The notes: a model not told the origin generated them from the letters alone. Shown: positions 51,048 to 61,905, counted from the first letter of the stretch. The stretch: 64,000 bases of DNA from Stutzerimonas stutzeri (GCF_024448715.1 NZ_JAMOHZ010000004.1:434001-498000); one strand, 5' to 3'. Numbers and translations are program-made.

Positions 51048-51745
51048 CACGCCTGGAACAACTGTTCGGCGGCCAGCTGCCGCGCCTGGTGATGTTCGAC
51101 CTGGACGGCACCCTGATGGATTCGGTGCCGGATCTGGCCGCTGCGGTGGACAAGACGCTGATGCTGCTGGGTCGCGAGCCCGCCGGTGTGGCACGGGTGC
51201 GTGATTGGGTCGGCAATGGCTCGAAGGTGCTGATGCGTCGTGCGCTGGCCGGTCAGTTGCAGCATGGCGGTGTGGCTGATGAGCTAGCCGACGAGGCGCT
51301 GACGCTGTTCATGCAGGCCTATGCTGGCGGCCATGAGCTGACCGCTGTCTATCCGGGCGTCTTGGAATGTCTCGACTGGCTGCGTGAGCGAGATGTGAAG
51401 CTGGCGATCATCACCAACAAGCCGGCGCAATTTATTGAACCGCTACTGGAAGAGAAGGGGCTCGCTGGTTATTTCCAGTGGCTGGTTGGTGGCGACACGC
51501 TGCCCCAGCAGAAACCCGACCCGGCGGCGCTGTTATGGGTAATGGGCCAGGCAGAGGTCGAACCGTCCGCCTCGTTGTTTATCGGCGACTCGCGCAACGA
51601 CGTCCGCGCCGCAAAGGCTGCGGCTGTCCCCTGCGTCGCGCTCAGCTACGGGTACAACCACGGGGAGCCCATCGCAAACGAGCAGCCTGCTCTGGTGCTC
51701 GATGACCTGCGCGAGCTGGTTGCTTCGGGTTCGGGGCTGCGCTAG
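51044..51745 (+). CDS. gph: Phosphoglycolate phosphatase
   Basis: A HAD hydrolase of 233 residues that removes phosphate from 2-phosphoglycolate. The nucleophile motif DLDGTLMDS starts at residue 19, the ITNKPA motif is mid-protein, and the [13 protein letters not shown] motif is near the C-terminus. The start overlaps rpe as ATGA. Confidence 0.94.
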   Translation: MTRLEQLFGGQLPRLVMFDLDGTLMDSVPDLAAAVDKTLMLLGREPAGVARVRDWVGNGSKVLMRRALAGQLQHGGVADELADEALTLFMQAYAGGHELTAVYPGVLECLDWLRERDVKLAIITNKPAQFIEPLLEEKGLAGYFQWLVGGDTLPQQKPDPAALLWVMGQAEVEPSASLFIGDSRNDVRAAKAAAVPCVALSYGYNHGEPIANEQPALVLDDLRELVASGSGLR

Positions 51746-51795
51746 TGTGGCCTCTGTTCCGCACATCCCGAAAATCCCGCAGACGAGATCAGATC

Positions 51796-51864
51796 GTGGT
51801 GGTCACCCGCAAACAATGGATGAATGTCATCAAGGCCCTGGCCCGTTGGCGCTGGCGCGCCTGA
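51796..51864 (+). CDS. trpL: trp operon leader peptide
   Basis: A 22-codon reading frame (GTG start 51796, TGA 51862-51864) with three Trp codons at positions 8, 18 and 20; the last two lie in the cluster RWRWRA just before the stop. It sits 50 bases after gph and 72 bases before trpE. This is what a ribosome-mediated attenuator leader looks like, and attenuation of trpE is documented in P. putida. No strong ribosome site is seen, and the following hairpin (CCGG-N5-CCGG near 51874-51886) lacks a strong T-run, so the terminator part is weak by eye. Confidence 0.65.
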   Translation: MVVTRKQWMNVIKALARWRWRA

Positions 51865-51936
51865 CATCTTCTGCCGGCTTGCCCGGTACGTTTGCTGTGC
51901 CTGACCCAAGTAGCTCCCTCCGACCACGAGGCTGAT

Positions 51937-53421
51937 ATGACCCGCGAAGAATTCCTGCGTTTAGCCGCTGAAGGCTACAACCGCATCCCCTTGTCGTTCG
52001 AGACCCTCGCCGACTTCGACACGCCGCTGACGCTGTATCTCAAGCTGGCCGACGCGCCCAATTCCTATTTGCTCGAGTCCGTACAGGGCGGGGAAAAGTG
52101 GGGGCGCTACTCGATCATCGGCCTTCCGTGCCGCACCGTGCTGCGGGTGCAGGATCATCGCATCAGCGTCACCACCGATGACGTCGAGACTGAAAATTGC
52201 GAGGTCGAGGATCCGCTGGCCTTCGTTGAAGCCTTCCAACAGCGCTACCGCGTGGCGCCGGTTGAGAGGCTGCCGCGCTTCAATGGCGGTCTGGTGGGCT
52301 ACTTCGGCTACGACAGCGTGCGCTATGTTGAGCGCAAGCTGGCGCAGTGTCCCAACCCCGATCCGCTGGGAACGCCCGACATACTATTGATGGTTTCCGA
52401 TGCGGTGGTGGTGTTCGACAACCTCGCTGGTAAGCTGCACTGCATCGTTCTGGTCGACCCGTCCCAGCCAGGCGCCTACGAGGCGGGACAGGCAACGCTG
52501 CAAGCGCTGCGCGAAAAGTTGCGGCAGTCGATTACGCCGCGTCTGGGCCTGGATTTTGAAAGCGGTGGTGGTGCCGAACCGACGTTCCGCTCCAGCTTCA
52601 CCCATGAGGACTACGAGCAGGCCGTCAACCGCATCAAGGATTACATCCTCGCCGGCGATTGCATGCAGGTAGTGATTTCCCAGCGCATGTCGATTCCGTT
52701 CAAGGCCGCGCCGATCGACCTGTACCGCGCACTGCGCTGTTTCAACCCGACGCCTTATATGTACTTCTTCAACTTTGGTGATTTCCACGTGGTGGGATCG
52801 TCGCCGGAAGTGCTGGTGCGTGTCGAGGAAGGCCTGGTCACGGTTCGGCCGATCGCCGGTACCCGCCCGCGTGGCGCCAACGAAGAGGCAGACCTGGCGT
52901 TGGAAAAAGATCTGCTCAGCGACGCCAAAGAGCTGGCCGAGCACCTGATGCTGATCGATCTGGGCCGCAACGACGTTGGCCGCGTCGCCGAGAACGGCTC
53001 GGTGCGGTTGACCGAGAAAATGGTCATTGAGCGCTATTCCAATGTCATGCACATCGTGTCCAACGTCACCGGCCAGCTCAAGGCGCCGTTGACGGCGATG
53101 GATGCCCTGCGCGCGATCCTGCCGGCGGGCACCTTGTCCGGCGCGCCGAAAATTCGCGCCATGGAAATCATCGATGAGCTGGAGCCAGTGAAGCGGGGCG
53201 TCTACGGCGGCGCGGTCGGCTATCTTGCCTGGAACGGCAACATGGACACCGCGATTGCGATTCGCACCGCCGTGATCAAAGACGGCGAACTGCACGTGCA
53301 AGCAGGCGCCGGCATCGTCGCCGATTCGCAGCCGGCGCTGGAATGGGAAGAAACGCTCAACAAGCGCCGCGCCATGTTCCGTGCGGTGGCCCTGGCCGAA
53401 CGCGACCAGCAGGAGAACTGA
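51937..53421 (+). CDS. trpE: Anthranilate synthase component I
   Basis: Makes anthranilate from chorismate with ammonia from TrpG. Start ATG 51937 has ACGAGG upstream and gives 494 residues. The Trp feedback site at the N-terminus contains the LLES motif. The C-terminal chorismate-binding domain shows PIAGTRPRG and the DLGRNDVGR stretch. An earlier in-frame start at 51892 is unlikely. It lies directly upstream of trpG with a 2-base gap. Confidence 0.97.
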   Translation: MTREEFLRLAAEGYNRIPLSFETLADFDTPLTLYLKLADAPNSYLLESVQGGEKWGRYSIIGLPCRTVLRVQDHRISVTTDDVETENCEVEDPLAFVEAFQQRYRVAPVERLPRFNGGLVGYFGYDSVRYVERKLAQCPNPDPLGTPDILLMVSDAVVVFDNLAGKLHCIVLVDPSQPGAYEAGQATLQALREKLRQSITPRLGLDFESGGGAEPTFRSSFTHEDYEQAVNRIKDYILAGDCMQVVISQRMSIPFKAAPIDLYRALRCFNPTPYMYFFNFGDFHVVGSSPEVLVRVEEGLVTVRPIAGTRPRGANEEADLALEKDLLSDAKELAEHLMLIDLGRNDVGRVAENGSVRLTEKMVIERYSNVMHIVSNVTGQLKAPLTAMDALRAILPAGTLSGAPKIRAMEIIDELEPVKRGVYGGAVGYLAWNGNMDTAIAIRTAVIKDGELHVQAGAGIVADSQPALEWEETLNKRRAMFRAVALAERDQQEN

Positions 53422-53423
53422 TC

Positions 53424-54017
53424 ATGTTGCTGATGCTCGATAACTACGATTCCTTTACTTACAACGTCGTACAGTACCTCGGCGAGTTGGGCGCGGACGT
53501 CAAAGTGGTGCGCAACGACGAGCTGAGCGTGGCCGAAATCGAAGCCCTGAACCCCGAGCGAATCGTCGTCTCTCCCGGCCCTTGCACACCGAACGAGGCG
53601 GGCGTTTCGCTGGAATTGATTCGCCATTTCGCCGGCAAGCTGCCGATTCTCGGGGTTTGTCTTGGGCACCAGAGCATTGGCCAGGCCTTTGGCGGTGATG
53701 TGGTTCGCGCGCGCCAAGTCATGCATGGCAAGACCAGCCCGGTGCTGCACGAAAATGCCGGGGTGTTCGCCGGGTTGAACAACCCGCTCATCGTCACTCG
53801 TTATCACTCGCTTGTGGTCAAGCGTGAAACGCTGCCGGACTGCCTGGAAGTGACGGCCTGGACGCGTACGGACGACGGCAGCGCCGACGAGATCATGGGC
53901 CTGCGGCACAAGACATTGAACGTTGAAGGTGTGCAGTTCCACCCCGAATCCATCATGACCGAGCAGGGCCACGAACTTTTCGCCAACTTTTTGAAGCAGA
54001 CCGGAGGCGTGCGCTGA
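53424..54017 (+). CDS. trpG: Anthranilate synthase component II (glutamine amidotransferase)
   Basis: Supplies ammonia from glutamine to TrpE; in some bacteria it also serves PabB. Start ATG 53424 has AGGAGAA inside the trpE end. The 197-residue protein has the catalytic Cys79 ([12 protein letters not shown]) and the His-Glu pair in [10 protein letters not shown]. It overlaps trpD by 1 base. Confidence 0.97.
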   Translation: MLLMLDNYDSFTYNVVQYLGELGADVKVVRNDELSVAEIEALNPERIVVSPGPCTPNEAGVSLELIRHFAGKLPILGVCLGHQSIGQAFGGDVVRARQVMHGKTSPVLHENAGVFAGLNNPLIVTRYHSLVVKRETLPDCLEVTAWTRTDDGSADEIMGLRHKTLNVEGVQFHPESIMTEQGHELFANFLKQTGGVR

Positions 54018-55063
54018 TGGACATCAAGGAAGCCCTCAACCGCATCGTTGGCCAGTTGGATCTGAGTACCGATGAAATGAAGGCGGTCATGCGCCAGATC
54101 ATGACCGGCCAATGCACCGATGCGCAGATCGGCGCGTTCCTTATGGGGATGCGTATGAAAAGCGAAACCATCGACGAGATCGTCGGGGCCGTGCAGGTGA
54201 TGCGAGAGCTCGCAGAGCCAGTGAATTTCGATACCTATCGTCTAGTGGATACCTGCGGTACCGGTGGCGACGGTATGAACATTTTCAATGTCTCGACTGC
54301 TGCAGCCTTTGTGGTCGCCGCCGCTGGTGGCAAGGTGGCTAAGCACGGTAACCGGGCTGTGTCGGGCAAGAGCGGTAGCGCTGATCTACTTGAAGCGGCC
54401 GGTGTTTACCTCGATCTCACCCCTGAGCAAGTGGCGCGCAGCGTCGATGCGGTAGGAGTGGGCTTCATGTTCGCACCCGCACATCATGGCGCGATGAAGT
54501 TTGCCGCCGGCCCTCGGCGCGAGCTTGGGTTGCGCACGTTGTTCAATATCCTCGGGCCAATGTCCAACCCGGCCGGGGTGAAGCATCAGGTCCTCGGCGT
54601 TTTCAGCAAGGCACTCTGTCGGCCCATGGCTGAGGTACTTGCGCGCCTGGGCAGCCAGCATGTGCTGGTGGTCCATGCGCAGGATGGACTGGACGAGATA
54701 AGCCTGGCGGCACCGACCTATATTGCCGAGCTGAACGGTGGTGAAATCAGCGAATACAGCGTCCAGCCGGAAGATTTCGGCATCAAGAGCCAAAGTCTGA
54801 TCGGGCTGAACGTTAATGATGCCCAAGGTTCGCTGGCGCTGATTCGTGATGCGCTGGGCCGACGCAAGACCGACAACGGCCAGAAGGCGGCCGACATGAT
54901 CGTGCTCAACGCGGGTGCTGCGCTCTACGCGGCCGATGTTGCCAGCAGCCTGAAACAGGGCGTCGAAATGGCGCACGATGCGTTGCACACCGGTCTAGCC
55001 CGGGACAAGCTCGAGGAATTGGTTTCCTTTACCGTGGTGTTCAAGCAGGAGAGTTCGAAATGA
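54017..55063 (+). CDS. trpD: Anthranilate phosphoribosyltransferase
   Basis: Joins anthranilate and PRPP. The 348-residue protein has the PRPP-binding glycine loop DTCGTGGDG and the [19 protein letters not shown] stretch of the active site. It overlaps trpG (TGATG) and trpC (ATGA), which indicates translational coupling. Confidence 0.97.
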   Translation: MDIKEALNRIVGQLDLSTDEMKAVMRQIMTGQCTDAQIGAFLMGMRMKSETIDEIVGAVQVMRELAEPVNFDTYRLVDTCGTGGDGMNIFNVSTAAAFVVAAAGGKVAKHGNRAVSGKSGSADLLEAAGVYLDLTPEQVARSVDAVGVGFMFAPAHHGAMKFAAGPRRELGLRTLFNILGPMSNPAGVKHQVLGVFSKALCRPMAEVLARLGSQHVLVVHAQDGLDEISLAAPTYIAELNGGEISEYSVQPEDFGIKSQSLIGLNVNDAQGSLALIRDALGRRKTDNGQKAADMIVLNAGAALYAADVASSLKQGVEMAHDALHTGLARDKLEELVSFTVVFKQESSK

Positions 55064-55893
55064 GCGTGCCGACGGTTCTGGAGAAAATCATTGCGCGCAA
55101 ACGTGAAGAGGTCGCCGAGCGTCGTGGTCGTGTCAGTCTGGCCGAGCTGGAAAGGCTGGCGGCTGCTGCGGACCCGGTCCGTGGTTTTGCCTGGAGCCTG
55201 CAAGAGCAGGTTCGCAATAAACAGCCGGCGGTGATTGCCGAGGTCAAAAGGGCCTCGCCGAGCAAGGGTGTGCTGCGCGAAGATTTCGTGCCCGCGGACA
55301 TCGCTCAAAGCTACGAAGCCGGCGGCGCTACCTGTCTTTCGGTACTGACCGACATCGATTTCTTTCAGGGCGCCGACGCCTATCTGCAGCAGGCGCGCGC
55401 TGCCTGCAAGCTGCCGGTGATCCGCAAGGATTTCATGGTCGATCCCTATCAGGTAATCGAGGCCCGAGCCCTAGGCGCCGACTGCATTTTGCTGATTGTC
55501 GCTGCGCTGGAGGATGCGCGGATGGCCGAGCTTGCAGACGTGGCAAAAGCTCAGGGACTCGATGTGCTGGTGGAAGTCCATGACGGGGCGGAGTTGGAGC
55601 GCGCCCTGCGCCTCGAAACGCCTTTGGTCGGCGTCAATAACCGTAATCTGCACACTTTTGACCTCAGCTTGGAAACCACACTCGATTTGCTGCCGCGCAT
55701 TCCGCGTGACCGCGTCGTAGTCACCGAAAGCGGGATTTTGCATCGCGCCGATGTCGAGTTGATGGAAATAAACGAGGTATACGCATTTCTGGTTGGGGAA
55801 GCCTTCATGCGTGCCGAACAACCCGGCGTCGAGCTACAGCGCTTGTTCTTTCCAGGACGCGCCCGGCCGCGTCTGGGTGGTGATCCGGATTAA
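55060..55893 (+). CDS. trpC: Indole-3-glycerol phosphate synthase
   Basis: Ring-closing decarboxylase of Trp synthesis. The 277-residue TIM barrel shows the conserved [13 protein letters not shown] and [14 protein letters not shown] motifs. It is a single-function enzyme, not fused to TrpF. It ends the trpEGDC operon; the terminator at 55902-55930 follows. Confidence 0.97.
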   Translation: MSVPTVLEKIIARKREEVAERRGRVSLAELERLAAAADPVRGFAWSLQEQVRNKQPAVIAEVKRASPSKGVLREDFVPADIAQSYEAGGATCLSVLTDIDFFQGADAYLQQARAACKLPVIRKDFMVDPYQVIEARALGADCILLIVAALEDARMAELADVAKAQGLDVLVEVHDGAELERALRLETPLVGVNNRNLHTFDLSLETTLDLLPRIPRDRVVVTESGILHRADVELMEINEVYAFLVGEAFMRAEQPGVELQRLFFPGRARPRLGGDPD

Positions 55894-55901
55894 TCTGAAT
55901 T

Positions 55902-55930
55902 GAAAAAGCCGGCAAATTGCCGGCTTTTTC
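55902..55930. terminator. Bidirectional terminator between trpC and vfr
   Basis: An 11-bp stem AAAAAGCCGGC/GCCGGCTTTTT (55903-55913 with 55919-55929) with loop AAATT. Both strands end in a T-run, so it serves both convergent genes. Confidence 0.9.
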
Positions 55931-55948
55931 AATAGTGCTGAGTCGATC

Positions 55949-56593
55949 TCATCGCGTACCGAACACCACCATCGTTTTGCCTTTTACATGTACAAGACCC
56001 TGGGATTCCAGGCTCTTGAGTACACGTCCGACCATTTCCCTCGAACAACCGACGATGCGGCCGATTTCCTGGCGGGTGATCTTGATCTGCATGCCATCCG
56101 GATGAGTCATGGCATCGGGTTGTTTGCACAGGTCGAGCAACGTGCGAGCAACGCGGCCGGTTACGTCGAGGAACGCTAGATCACCGACCTTGCGCGTAGT
56201 GTTGCGTAGACGTTCGGCCATCTGACTGCCGAGAGCGTAAAGAATATCGGGATCCTGCTGCGTCAGTTCGCGGAACTTGGCGTAGCTCAGTTCGGCGACC
56301 TCGCACTCGGTCTTGGCGCGTACCCAGGCGCTACGCTCCTTTTCGGTGCCTTCCTTCTCGAACAGGCCCATCTCTCCGAAGAAATCTCCCGAGTTGAGAT
56401 AGGCGATGATCATCTCCCGACCATCATCGTCCTCGATCAGGATAGTGACCGAGCCTTTAACAATGAAGAAGAGAGTTTCACAGCGATCACCTGCATAAAT
56501 GATGGTGCTCTTGGCGGTATAGCGCCGACGATGGCAATGCGCGAGTAGTTTGTCGATGTTTTTGATCTTGGGCGTGAGTGTAATAGCGACCAT
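55949..56593 (-). CDS. vfr: cAMP-dependent regulator Vfr (CRP family)
   Basis: A 214-residue cAMP-binding transcription factor. The cyclic nucleotide domain is N-terminal ([24 protein letters not shown]) and the helix-turn-helix is near the C-terminus ([21 protein letters not shown]). It is very close to P. aeruginosa Vfr, which controls virulence, quorum sensing and type IV pili there. The gene is in the same place after trpC as in PAO1. The 218-base gap to the divergent OsmC gene holds its promoter; no site was recognised. Confidence 0.97.
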   Translation of the reverse strand: MVAITLTPKIKNIDKLLAHCHRRRYTAKSTIIYAGDRCETLFFIVKGSVTILIEDDDGREMIIAYLNSGDFFGEMGLFEKEGTEKERSAWVRAKTECEVAELSYAKFRELTQQDPDILYALGSQMAERLRNTTRKVGDLAFLDVTGRVARTLLDLCKQPDAMTHPDGMQIKITRQEIGRIVGCSREMVGRVLKSLESQGLVHVKGKTMVVFGTR

Positions 56594-56811
56594 GCTGTAG
56601 TCCCGGAAGATGTGTCCAATAGAGGCAGGTTCTTATTATTTATGACTGAGTTCTGTTATCAGGCCAAGGGAGCTTAACAGACCGGTCCGCATCGACAACA
56701 AAACTGCGACACGAATATCAACTTTGAGCCATTCGTTTCGTCGGATTGCTGCCCTCCAGTTGGTGCCGACGGTCATGCTAAGCTTCGCTCCTTTAGTACC
56801 GGAGTCTATTG

Positions 56812-57234
56812 ATGAAAGCGCGCATTCAGTGGGCCGGAGAAGCGATGTTTCTCGGCGAATCGGGCAGCGGTCATGTCGTAGTCATGGATGGTCCGCCGGA
56901 AAACGGCGGGCGTAATCTCGGCGTCCGCCCAATGGAGATGCTGTTGCTCGGGCTTGGTGGCTGCAGCAACTTCGATGTGGTGAGCATCCTGAAGAAGTCT
57001 CGTCAGCCGGTCGAGAGCTGCGAGGCATTCCTGGAGGCGGAGCGCGCCAGTGAAGATCCGAAGGTGTTCACCAAGATTCACCTGCACTTTGTCGTCAAGG
57101 GGCGTGGTCTGAAGGAAGCCCAGGTCAAGCGTGCGGTCGAACTGTCCGCCGAGAAATACTGCTCCGCATCGATCATGCTCGGGCGTGCCGGCGTTGAAAT
57201 TACGCATGACTATGAGATTGTCGAGCTGGGCTGA
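56812..57234 (+). CDS. OsmC family protein
   Basis: A 140-residue OsmC/Ohr-type protein, a thiol peroxidase-like fold. Two cysteines at residues 51 (GGCSNFDV) and 117 (EKYCSAS) correspond to the reactive pair of the family. Start ATG 56812 has GGAG just upstream. The subgroup (YhfA type) has no firm substrate. The position next to vfr is conserved in PAO1 as I recall. Confidence 0.92.
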   Translation: MKARIQWAGEAMFLGESGSGHVVVMDGPPENGGRNLGVRPMEMLLLGLGGCSNFDVVSILKKSRQPVESCEAFLEAERASEDPKVFTKIHLHFVVKGRGLKEAQVKRAVELSAEKYCSASIMLGRAGVEITHDYEIVELG

Positions 57235-57357
57235 CTGCCGGAGCACAGCGAACTCGACGCCTCCCTCAATATGTGCCGAGAACGCTGCAGGCTTCGACTC
57301 ATTAGATTGATATTTTTGAGCACTGGCACCCGCCGCCTTCACTCTGCATAATGCGCG

Positions 57358-57375
57358 CCCCGTTTTTCAACGGGG
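57358..57375. repeat. Hairpin in the speD leader region
   Basis: A 7-bp stem CCCCGTT/AACGGGG with loop TTTC, in the 265-base gap between the OsmC gene and speD. A short T-rich stretch follows. The stretch CATAAT (57347-57352) just upstream could be a -10 box. It could serve as terminator for the OsmC gene or as part of a long speD leader. Confidence 0.4.
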
Positions 57376-57499
57376 CCGTTTCGTTAAAACAGCACAGCAC
57401 AGTCGCTAATGCGAAGAGGTGTATACCGTCCTACGCAGATACCTGGGATCTGACGGGCATGCTCAATCACGCGGTGAGCCGCATCAAAGAGAGTTTCCA

Positions 57500-58297
57500 A
57501 TGGTGAAAAGCAAACTCAAGCTCCACGGGTTCAACAACCTGACGAAGTCCTTGAGCTTCAACATTTACGACATCTGCTATGCCGAAACGCAGGAAGATCA
57601 GCAGGCGTACGTACAGTACATCGACGAAGAGTATGATGCGGAGCGGCTGACGCAGATTCTGACCGATGTTGTGGACATCATTGGTGCAAACATTCTCAAC
57701 ATTGCACGGCAAGACTACGAGCCGCAGGGCGCGAGCGTAACCATCCTTATATCGGAACAGCCGGTTACTCCGACTGACAGCCAGATCGAGGAGTCGCCAG
57801 GTCCGCTGCCAGACACCATCCTGGCGCACCTGGATAAGAGTCACATCACGGTTCATACCTATCCCGAGATTCACCCCGTCGAAGGCATAGCGACCTTCCG
57901 TGTGGATATCGACGTGTCAACCTGCGGTGTTATCTCGCCACTAAAGGCGCTCAATTATCTGATCCATCAATTCGACTCGGATATCGTCACCGTCGACTAT
58001 CGTGTCCGCGGTTTTACTCGTGATGTAGAAGGCAAGAAGCACTTCATCGATCACGAGATCAATTCGATTCAGAACTATCTTTCCGAAGATACGCGCTCGG
58101 CCTATCAGATGACCGACGTCAACGTTTATCAGGAGAATCTTTTCCACACCAAGATGCTGCTGAAGAACTTCGAGCTGGAGAATTACCTGTTCGGTGACGC
58201 TACCAGTAATCTTTCCGCAGAACAGCGTCAGCAGGTTGAAGATCGTCTGCGTCACGAGATGCTGGAAATCTTCTACGCGCGCAACATGCCGGGCTAA
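57500..58297 (+). CDS. speD: S-adenosylmethionine decarboxylase proenzyme
   Basis: Makes decarboxylated SAM for spermidine synthesis. The 265-residue proenzyme cuts itself between K113 and S114 ([13 protein letters not shown]); the Ser becomes the pyruvoyl cofactor. Start ATG 57500 is chosen as the N-terminus then fits the gammaproteobacterial family ([13 protein letters not shown]). The longer frame from 57419 is unlikely. No speE is adjacent. A strong terminator follows. Confidence 0.96.
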   Translation: MVKSKLKLHGFNNLTKSLSFNIYDICYAETQEDQQAYVQYIDEEYDAERLTQILTDVVDIIGANILNIARQDYEPQGASVTILISEQPVTPTDSQIEESPGPLPDTILAHLDKSHITVHTYPEIHPVEGIATFRVDIDVSTCGVISPLKALNYLIHQFDSDIVTVDYRVRGFTRDVEGKKHFIDHEINSIQNYLSEDTRSAYQMTDVNVYQENLFHTKMLLKNFELENYLFGDATSNLSAEQRQQVEDRLRHEMLEIFYARNMPG

Positions 58298-58307
58298 TTG
58301 TTATTCC

Positions 58308-58342
58308 AACCAAAAAGGGCGCCTATGGCGCCCTTTTTGGTT
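58308..58342. terminator. Bidirectional terminator between speD and coq7
   Basis: A perfect 16-bp stem (58308-58323 with 58327-58342), loop TAT, with A- and T-runs inside the stem on each side. It serves both convergent genes. Confidence 0.92.
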
Positions 58343-58349
58343 GCTGCAA

Positions 58350-58997
58350 TCAGATGCGATAGGTGGTTTTGGTCATCACCTTCGCCATCAGGCTCATGCC
58401 AAATTTAATCGGCGCTGGAAAGCGTAATCCGCCGGCATCGAGGGCAGCGGTTGAGTGCTGCGCCTCGTCCTTGCGCATCTGCTCGAGAATGGCTCGAGAC
58501 TTCTTGTCGGCCTCTGGAATCTGCCCTAGATGCTCATCGAGGTGCTTGCAGACCTGATCCTCGGTGGCGGCCACAAAGCCCAGACTGATCCGGTCGCTGA
58601 TCAGGCCGGCAGAAGCACCGATGCCAAACGACAATCCGTAGAAAAGCGGGTTAAGGACGCTGGTATGACTGCCCAACTGATGGATGCGTTGTTCGCACCA
58701 GGCCAAGTGGTCGACTTCCTCATCGGCGGCACGTTCCATCGCTTGTCGCACTCTCGGTAATCGTGCTGTCAACGCTTGCCCTTGGTACAACGCCTGCGCG
58801 CAAACCTCACCGGTATGATTGATCCGCATCAGTCCGGCAACGTGACGCGCTTCGCTGTCGCTCAGCTCGGTATCGTTCTCCAATACTGCAGGCGTCGGGC
58901 GATTGGGCTGGCCACTGAACGGCAGCAATGTTCTTAACGCGGCATCGGCTTGCAGCAGCAGGCGATCGGCGGGTGAATATTCGCGTCGGTTGGGCAT
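58350..58997 (-). CDS. coq7: 2-nonaprenyl-3-methyl-6-methoxy-1,4-benzoquinol hydroxylase Coq7
   Basis: A di-iron hydroxylase of ubiquinone synthesis, 215 residues, membrane-associated. Start ATG 58997 has GGAGG upstream. The iron ligands are visible in [27 protein letters not shown] and DEAQHSTAA. It replaces UbiF in this lineage. It follows hinT with a 53-base gap. Confidence 0.95.
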   Translation of the reverse strand: MPNRREYSPADRLLLQADAALRTLLPFSGQPNRPTPAVLENDTELSDSEARHVAGLMRINHTGEVCAQALYQGQALTARLPRVRQAMERAADEEVDHLAWCEQRIHQLGSHTSVLNPLFYGLSFGIGASAGLISDRISLGFVAATEDQVCKHLDEHLGQIPEADKKSRAILEQMRKDEAQHSTAALDAGGLRFPAPIKFGMSLMAKVMTKTTYRI

Positions 58998-59050
58998 GTC
59001 GCCTCCAGATGGCTCGGAGCAGTTGTTGGCAGTGGCGCTTGGGTAACTCA

Positions 59051-59392
59051 TCAGCCCGGTGGCCAGTGCATCTGACGCTGGCCGAGCACATGCATGTGTA
59101 TGTGATAGACCGTCTGGCCACCGAGGTCGTTGCAGTTCATGACGACGCGAAAGCCATCGTGGCAGCCTTGTTCCTCGGCGAGACGCTGCGCCGTGAAGAG
59201 GATATGGCCGGCGAGTGCCTTGTCGTCCTTCTCACTCAAGTCGTGGAGGGTGGCTATGTGCTTCTTTGGGATGACGAGAAAATGTACCGGCGCCTGGGGT
59301 GCGATGTCGTTGAAGGCGATGACCTGATCGTCTTCATAAAGCTTGTGCGCGGGGATATCCCCAGCCACGATCTTGCAAAACAGACAATCCAT
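59051..59392 (-). CDS. hinT: HIT family purine nucleoside phosphoramidase HinT
   Basis: A 113-residue HIT protein that hydrolyses adenosine phosphoramidates. The histidine triad is in [12 protein letters not shown], and the N-terminal [15 protein letters not shown] is typical of HinT. It is divergent to the AAA+ gene and precedes coq7. Confidence 0.93.
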   Translation of the reverse strand: MDCLFCKIVAGDIPAHKLYEDDQVIAFNDIAPQAPVHFLVIPKKHIATLHDLSEKDDKALAGHILFTAQRLAEEQGCHDGFRVVMNCNDLGGQTVYHIHMHVLGQRQMHWPPG

Positions 59393-59471
59393 GGCGCTTC
59401 TCCGGAATTGGACGATTGAACAGTGTAACAGGCCATTTTGAGCCTGGTCAGCCTACACAGGGAGGTAGCAA

Positions 59472-60947
59472 ATGAAGAACGACATCCGTGATTTGGCGCT
59501 GGTGCTCGAGTCACGTCTGCGACTCGTGGTTATCGAGTCGTGGGACGAACGGCGTGTCCTTGAAACGCTGACCGGGTTGGCGGTCAGCCGAGGCCTAACG
59601 CTCCAGGTCTGGTCAGTTACCGAGGGGCTAAGACGCTTTGCGTTCGGTGGAGAAGCGATGGATAACGGCGAAAGCTGTGCCGCTGACATCGCGCTGAAGC
59701 ACGTTAAGCACGACCCGTTGGCGAATCTCTACGTCTTCTGTGACCTGCACCCGTTCCTCGACGAGCCGCGACTGGTGCGGTTACTGAAGGAAATTGCCAT
59801 GGCCGAAGGGGCTTCGGCCCCGACGCTGGTGCTGGTCTCCCATACGTTCAGGCTGCCGGCCGAGGTCCAGCGTTACGCGGCGCGGTTCTCCCTGACCCTG
59901 CCATCCGAGGAGGAACTGCTAAGTATCGTGCGCGACGAGGCGACTCGTTGGAGTGAGCGTAACCGTGGCGCGCGGGTGCGTACCGACAATCGCACCTTGC
60001 AGCAGGTAGTGAAAAATTTGCGTGGCCTCAGCCATGCCGAGGCCCGGAGCCTGGCGCATAGCCTGATCTGCGATGACGGTGCGATTACCCAGGATGACTT
60101 GCCGGAACTCAACCGCAGGAAGTTTGAGCTCCTTGATATGGATGGCGTGCTTGGTTTCGAATACGAAACGGCGCGGTTCGCTGATGTCGGCGGGTTGCAG
60201 AACTTCAAGCATTGGCTAGGGGAGCGTCAGAGCGCCTTTATGGCTGGAAGCAAACGCGACATGCCGCGCGGCGTAATGCTCGTCGGAGTCCAGGGTGGCG
60301 GCAAAAGTATGGCTGCCAAGGCGGTGGCGGGGCTTTGGGGCCTGCCGTTGTTGCGATTGGACTTTGCCTGCCTGTACAACAAATTCTTTGGCGAAACGGA
60401 GCGCAACCTGCGTGAGGCGCTGAAGCTGGCCGAGCAGATGGCGCCCTGCGTGTTGTGGATGGACGAACTAGAAAAGGGGCTCGCCACCGGTGAGATGGAC
60501 GGCGGTGTCAGTCAGCGAGTGCTGGGTACCTTGCTTACCTGGATGGCTGAGCGTGATGCGCCGGTGTTCATGGTGGCGACAGCCAACGCGGTCGATCTCC
60601 TGCCGCCCGAACTGTTACGAAAAGGGCGTTTTGATGAGCTGTTCTTCGTCGACTTGCCTGATCAGTCGACGCGCGCCGAGATATTCCGCATCCATCTGGC
60701 ACGGCGCGAACTGGATGCCGATAGCTTCGATTTGGCTGTACTGGCCAATGCCTGCGATGGGTTTTCCGGGGCGGAAATCGAACAGGTCGTGGTCTCCGCG
60801 GTTTACGCGGGGCAGGCGCAGTCGCGTGAGCCGGATCAGCAAATGCTGCTGGATTGCGTCCGGGCGACCTCGCCACTTTCGGTAGTAATGGCCGAAGCCC
60901 TTGATGATCTGCGCGGCTGGGCTTCGGGGCGTACGGTGCTGGCCTGA
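59472..60947 (+). CDS. AAA+ ATPase of the Ycf46 type
   Basis: A 491-residue ATPase. Residues 1-220 form a helical N-terminal part without a known catalytic motif. The AAA core has Walker A GVQGGGKS (272-279), Walker [10 protein letters not shown] (Asp331), and sensor regions around [22 protein letters not shown]. It resembles Ycf46, a chloroplast/cyanobacterial protein of poorly known function. GGAGG precedes the start. It is divergent to hinT and convergent with the DUF805 gene. Function unknown. Confidence 0.88.
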   Translation: MKNDIRDLALVLESRLRLVVIESWDERRVLETLTGLAVSRGLTLQVWSVTEGLRRFAFGGEAMDNGESCAADIALKHVKHDPLANLYVFCDLHPFLDEPRLVRLLKEIAMAEGASAPTLVLVSHTFRLPAEVQRYAARFSLTLPSEEELLSIVRDEATRWSERNRGARVRTDNRTLQQVVKNLRGLSHAEARSLAHSLICDDGAITQDDLPELNRRKFELLDMDGVLGFEYETARFADVGGLQNFKHWLGERQSAFMAGSKRDMPRGVMLVGVQGGGKSMAAKAVAGLWGLPLLRLDFACLYNKFFGETERNLREALKLAEQMAPCVLWMDELEKGLATGEMDGGVSQRVLGTLLTWMAERDAPVFMVATANAVDLLPPELLRKGRFDELFFVDLPDQSTRAEIFRIHLARRELDADSFDLAVLANACDGFSGAEIEQVVVSAVYAGQAQSREPDQQMLLDCVRATSPLSVVMAEALDDLRGWASGRTVLA

Positions 60948-60957
60948 TGACCTGAGG

Positions 60958-61905
60958 TCACAGAGCCGCACGGTTCACATATTGCTGGTAGCTTGGAATT
61001 GCGATCGCGACGAGAACGCCAATAACCGGCATGAGCAGCCAGAGTGCCGCGAGAATCTTTACCGCTCGGCTGTTGGGTGGCTGCGGCGGGCCGAAGCGGT
61101 TCACGCCCTTGTTGCCGGGTACCAACAGCAACGCTAGGGGAAAGACCGTGCCGACTACCGGTACCAAGTTGAGCAACATGAACCAGCCGGTCCAACCGAT
61201 ATCGTGCAAGCGTTGTATGCTGATTTGCACGCTGACGAGCAGAACGCCGATTCCGAGTAATCCGGCGAGAATCGAGCCAAGCACTGGGGAGATGGCGAAG
61301 CCCATGCTGGCAATGATCAGCAACCCAAGCGCGGCGGCCATCAGCGTCATGGACCAGGCAAGGTAGCGTAAGCGTCCTATCCTGCCTTGTATCGTGAACG
61401 CCTTTAGCTCGGCATATTCTGGTGTCGGCTCACCAACCTGAGCGCGCGGCGGGGCATATGGTTGGGCTGCAGCGTCGTGGATGCATTCGTTAATCGCTTG
61501 GGTATTCTGCGCCTGCCTCGCTAGGTACTTCTCGATAACGATGCCGCACCGTTCGCATTGGTTGTTCACCGTTTGGCCATGTCCGCATTTTGGACAGCTC
61601 ATTTGGTCTGCGGCGGCTTGTGTATCGGTCGATCGTTCTGGTGCTTTATCAACGAGAGCCAGGGTAATAGCCTGATCCGGCTCCTTGCGAGCCTTCGCCC
61701 CCGCACGATGTAATGCTTGTAAATATTTATCGGCCTCAGGACCGCTTAGGTCACGCTTGATATTCACCGGGCCATGACCGAACAGTCGCTCGATTTTCCT
61801 GGTGTCGCTATTGAACAGCCGAATCAGATTGCCTTTGACAACGTCGGCTGCCATTCCTGGCACGAGCTCGCCGTCGAAGACGATTTTGTACAGGTCGAAA
61901 GTCAT
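60958..61905 (-). CDS. DUF805 membrane protein with N-terminal domain and zinc ribbon
   Basis: A 315-residue protein in three parts. Residues 1-75 form a small domain with LFNSDTRKIERLFGHGP. A zinc ribbon with cysteines 104, 107, 117 and 120 (CPKCG, CERCG) follows. A DUF805 membrane domain (about 175-300, four helices with RLHDIGWTGWF) ends it. The role is unknown; DUF805 proteins are linked to the inner membrane. It is convergent with the AAA+ gene and separated from it by 10 bases. Confidence 0.85.
   Translation of the reverse strand: MTFDLYKIVFDGELVPGMAADVVKGNLIRLFNSDTRKIERLFGHGPVNIKRDLSGPEADKYLQALHRAGAKARKEPDQAITLALVDKAPERSTDTQAAADQMSCPKCGHGQTVNNQCERCGIVIEKYLARQAQNTQAINECIHDAAAQPYAPPRAQVGEPTPEYAELKAFTIQGRIGRLRYLAWSMTLMAAALGLLIIASMGFAISPVLGSILAGLLGIGVLLVSVQISIQRLHDIGWTGWFMLLNLVPVVGTVFPLALLLVPGNKGVNRFGPPQPPNSRAVKILAALWLLMPVIGVLVAIAIPSYQQYVNRAAL

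Noticed and set aside
57316-57352. Full sigma-70 promoter for speD (TTGAGC with CATAAT)
   Set aside because: The spacer would be 25 bases, far too long.
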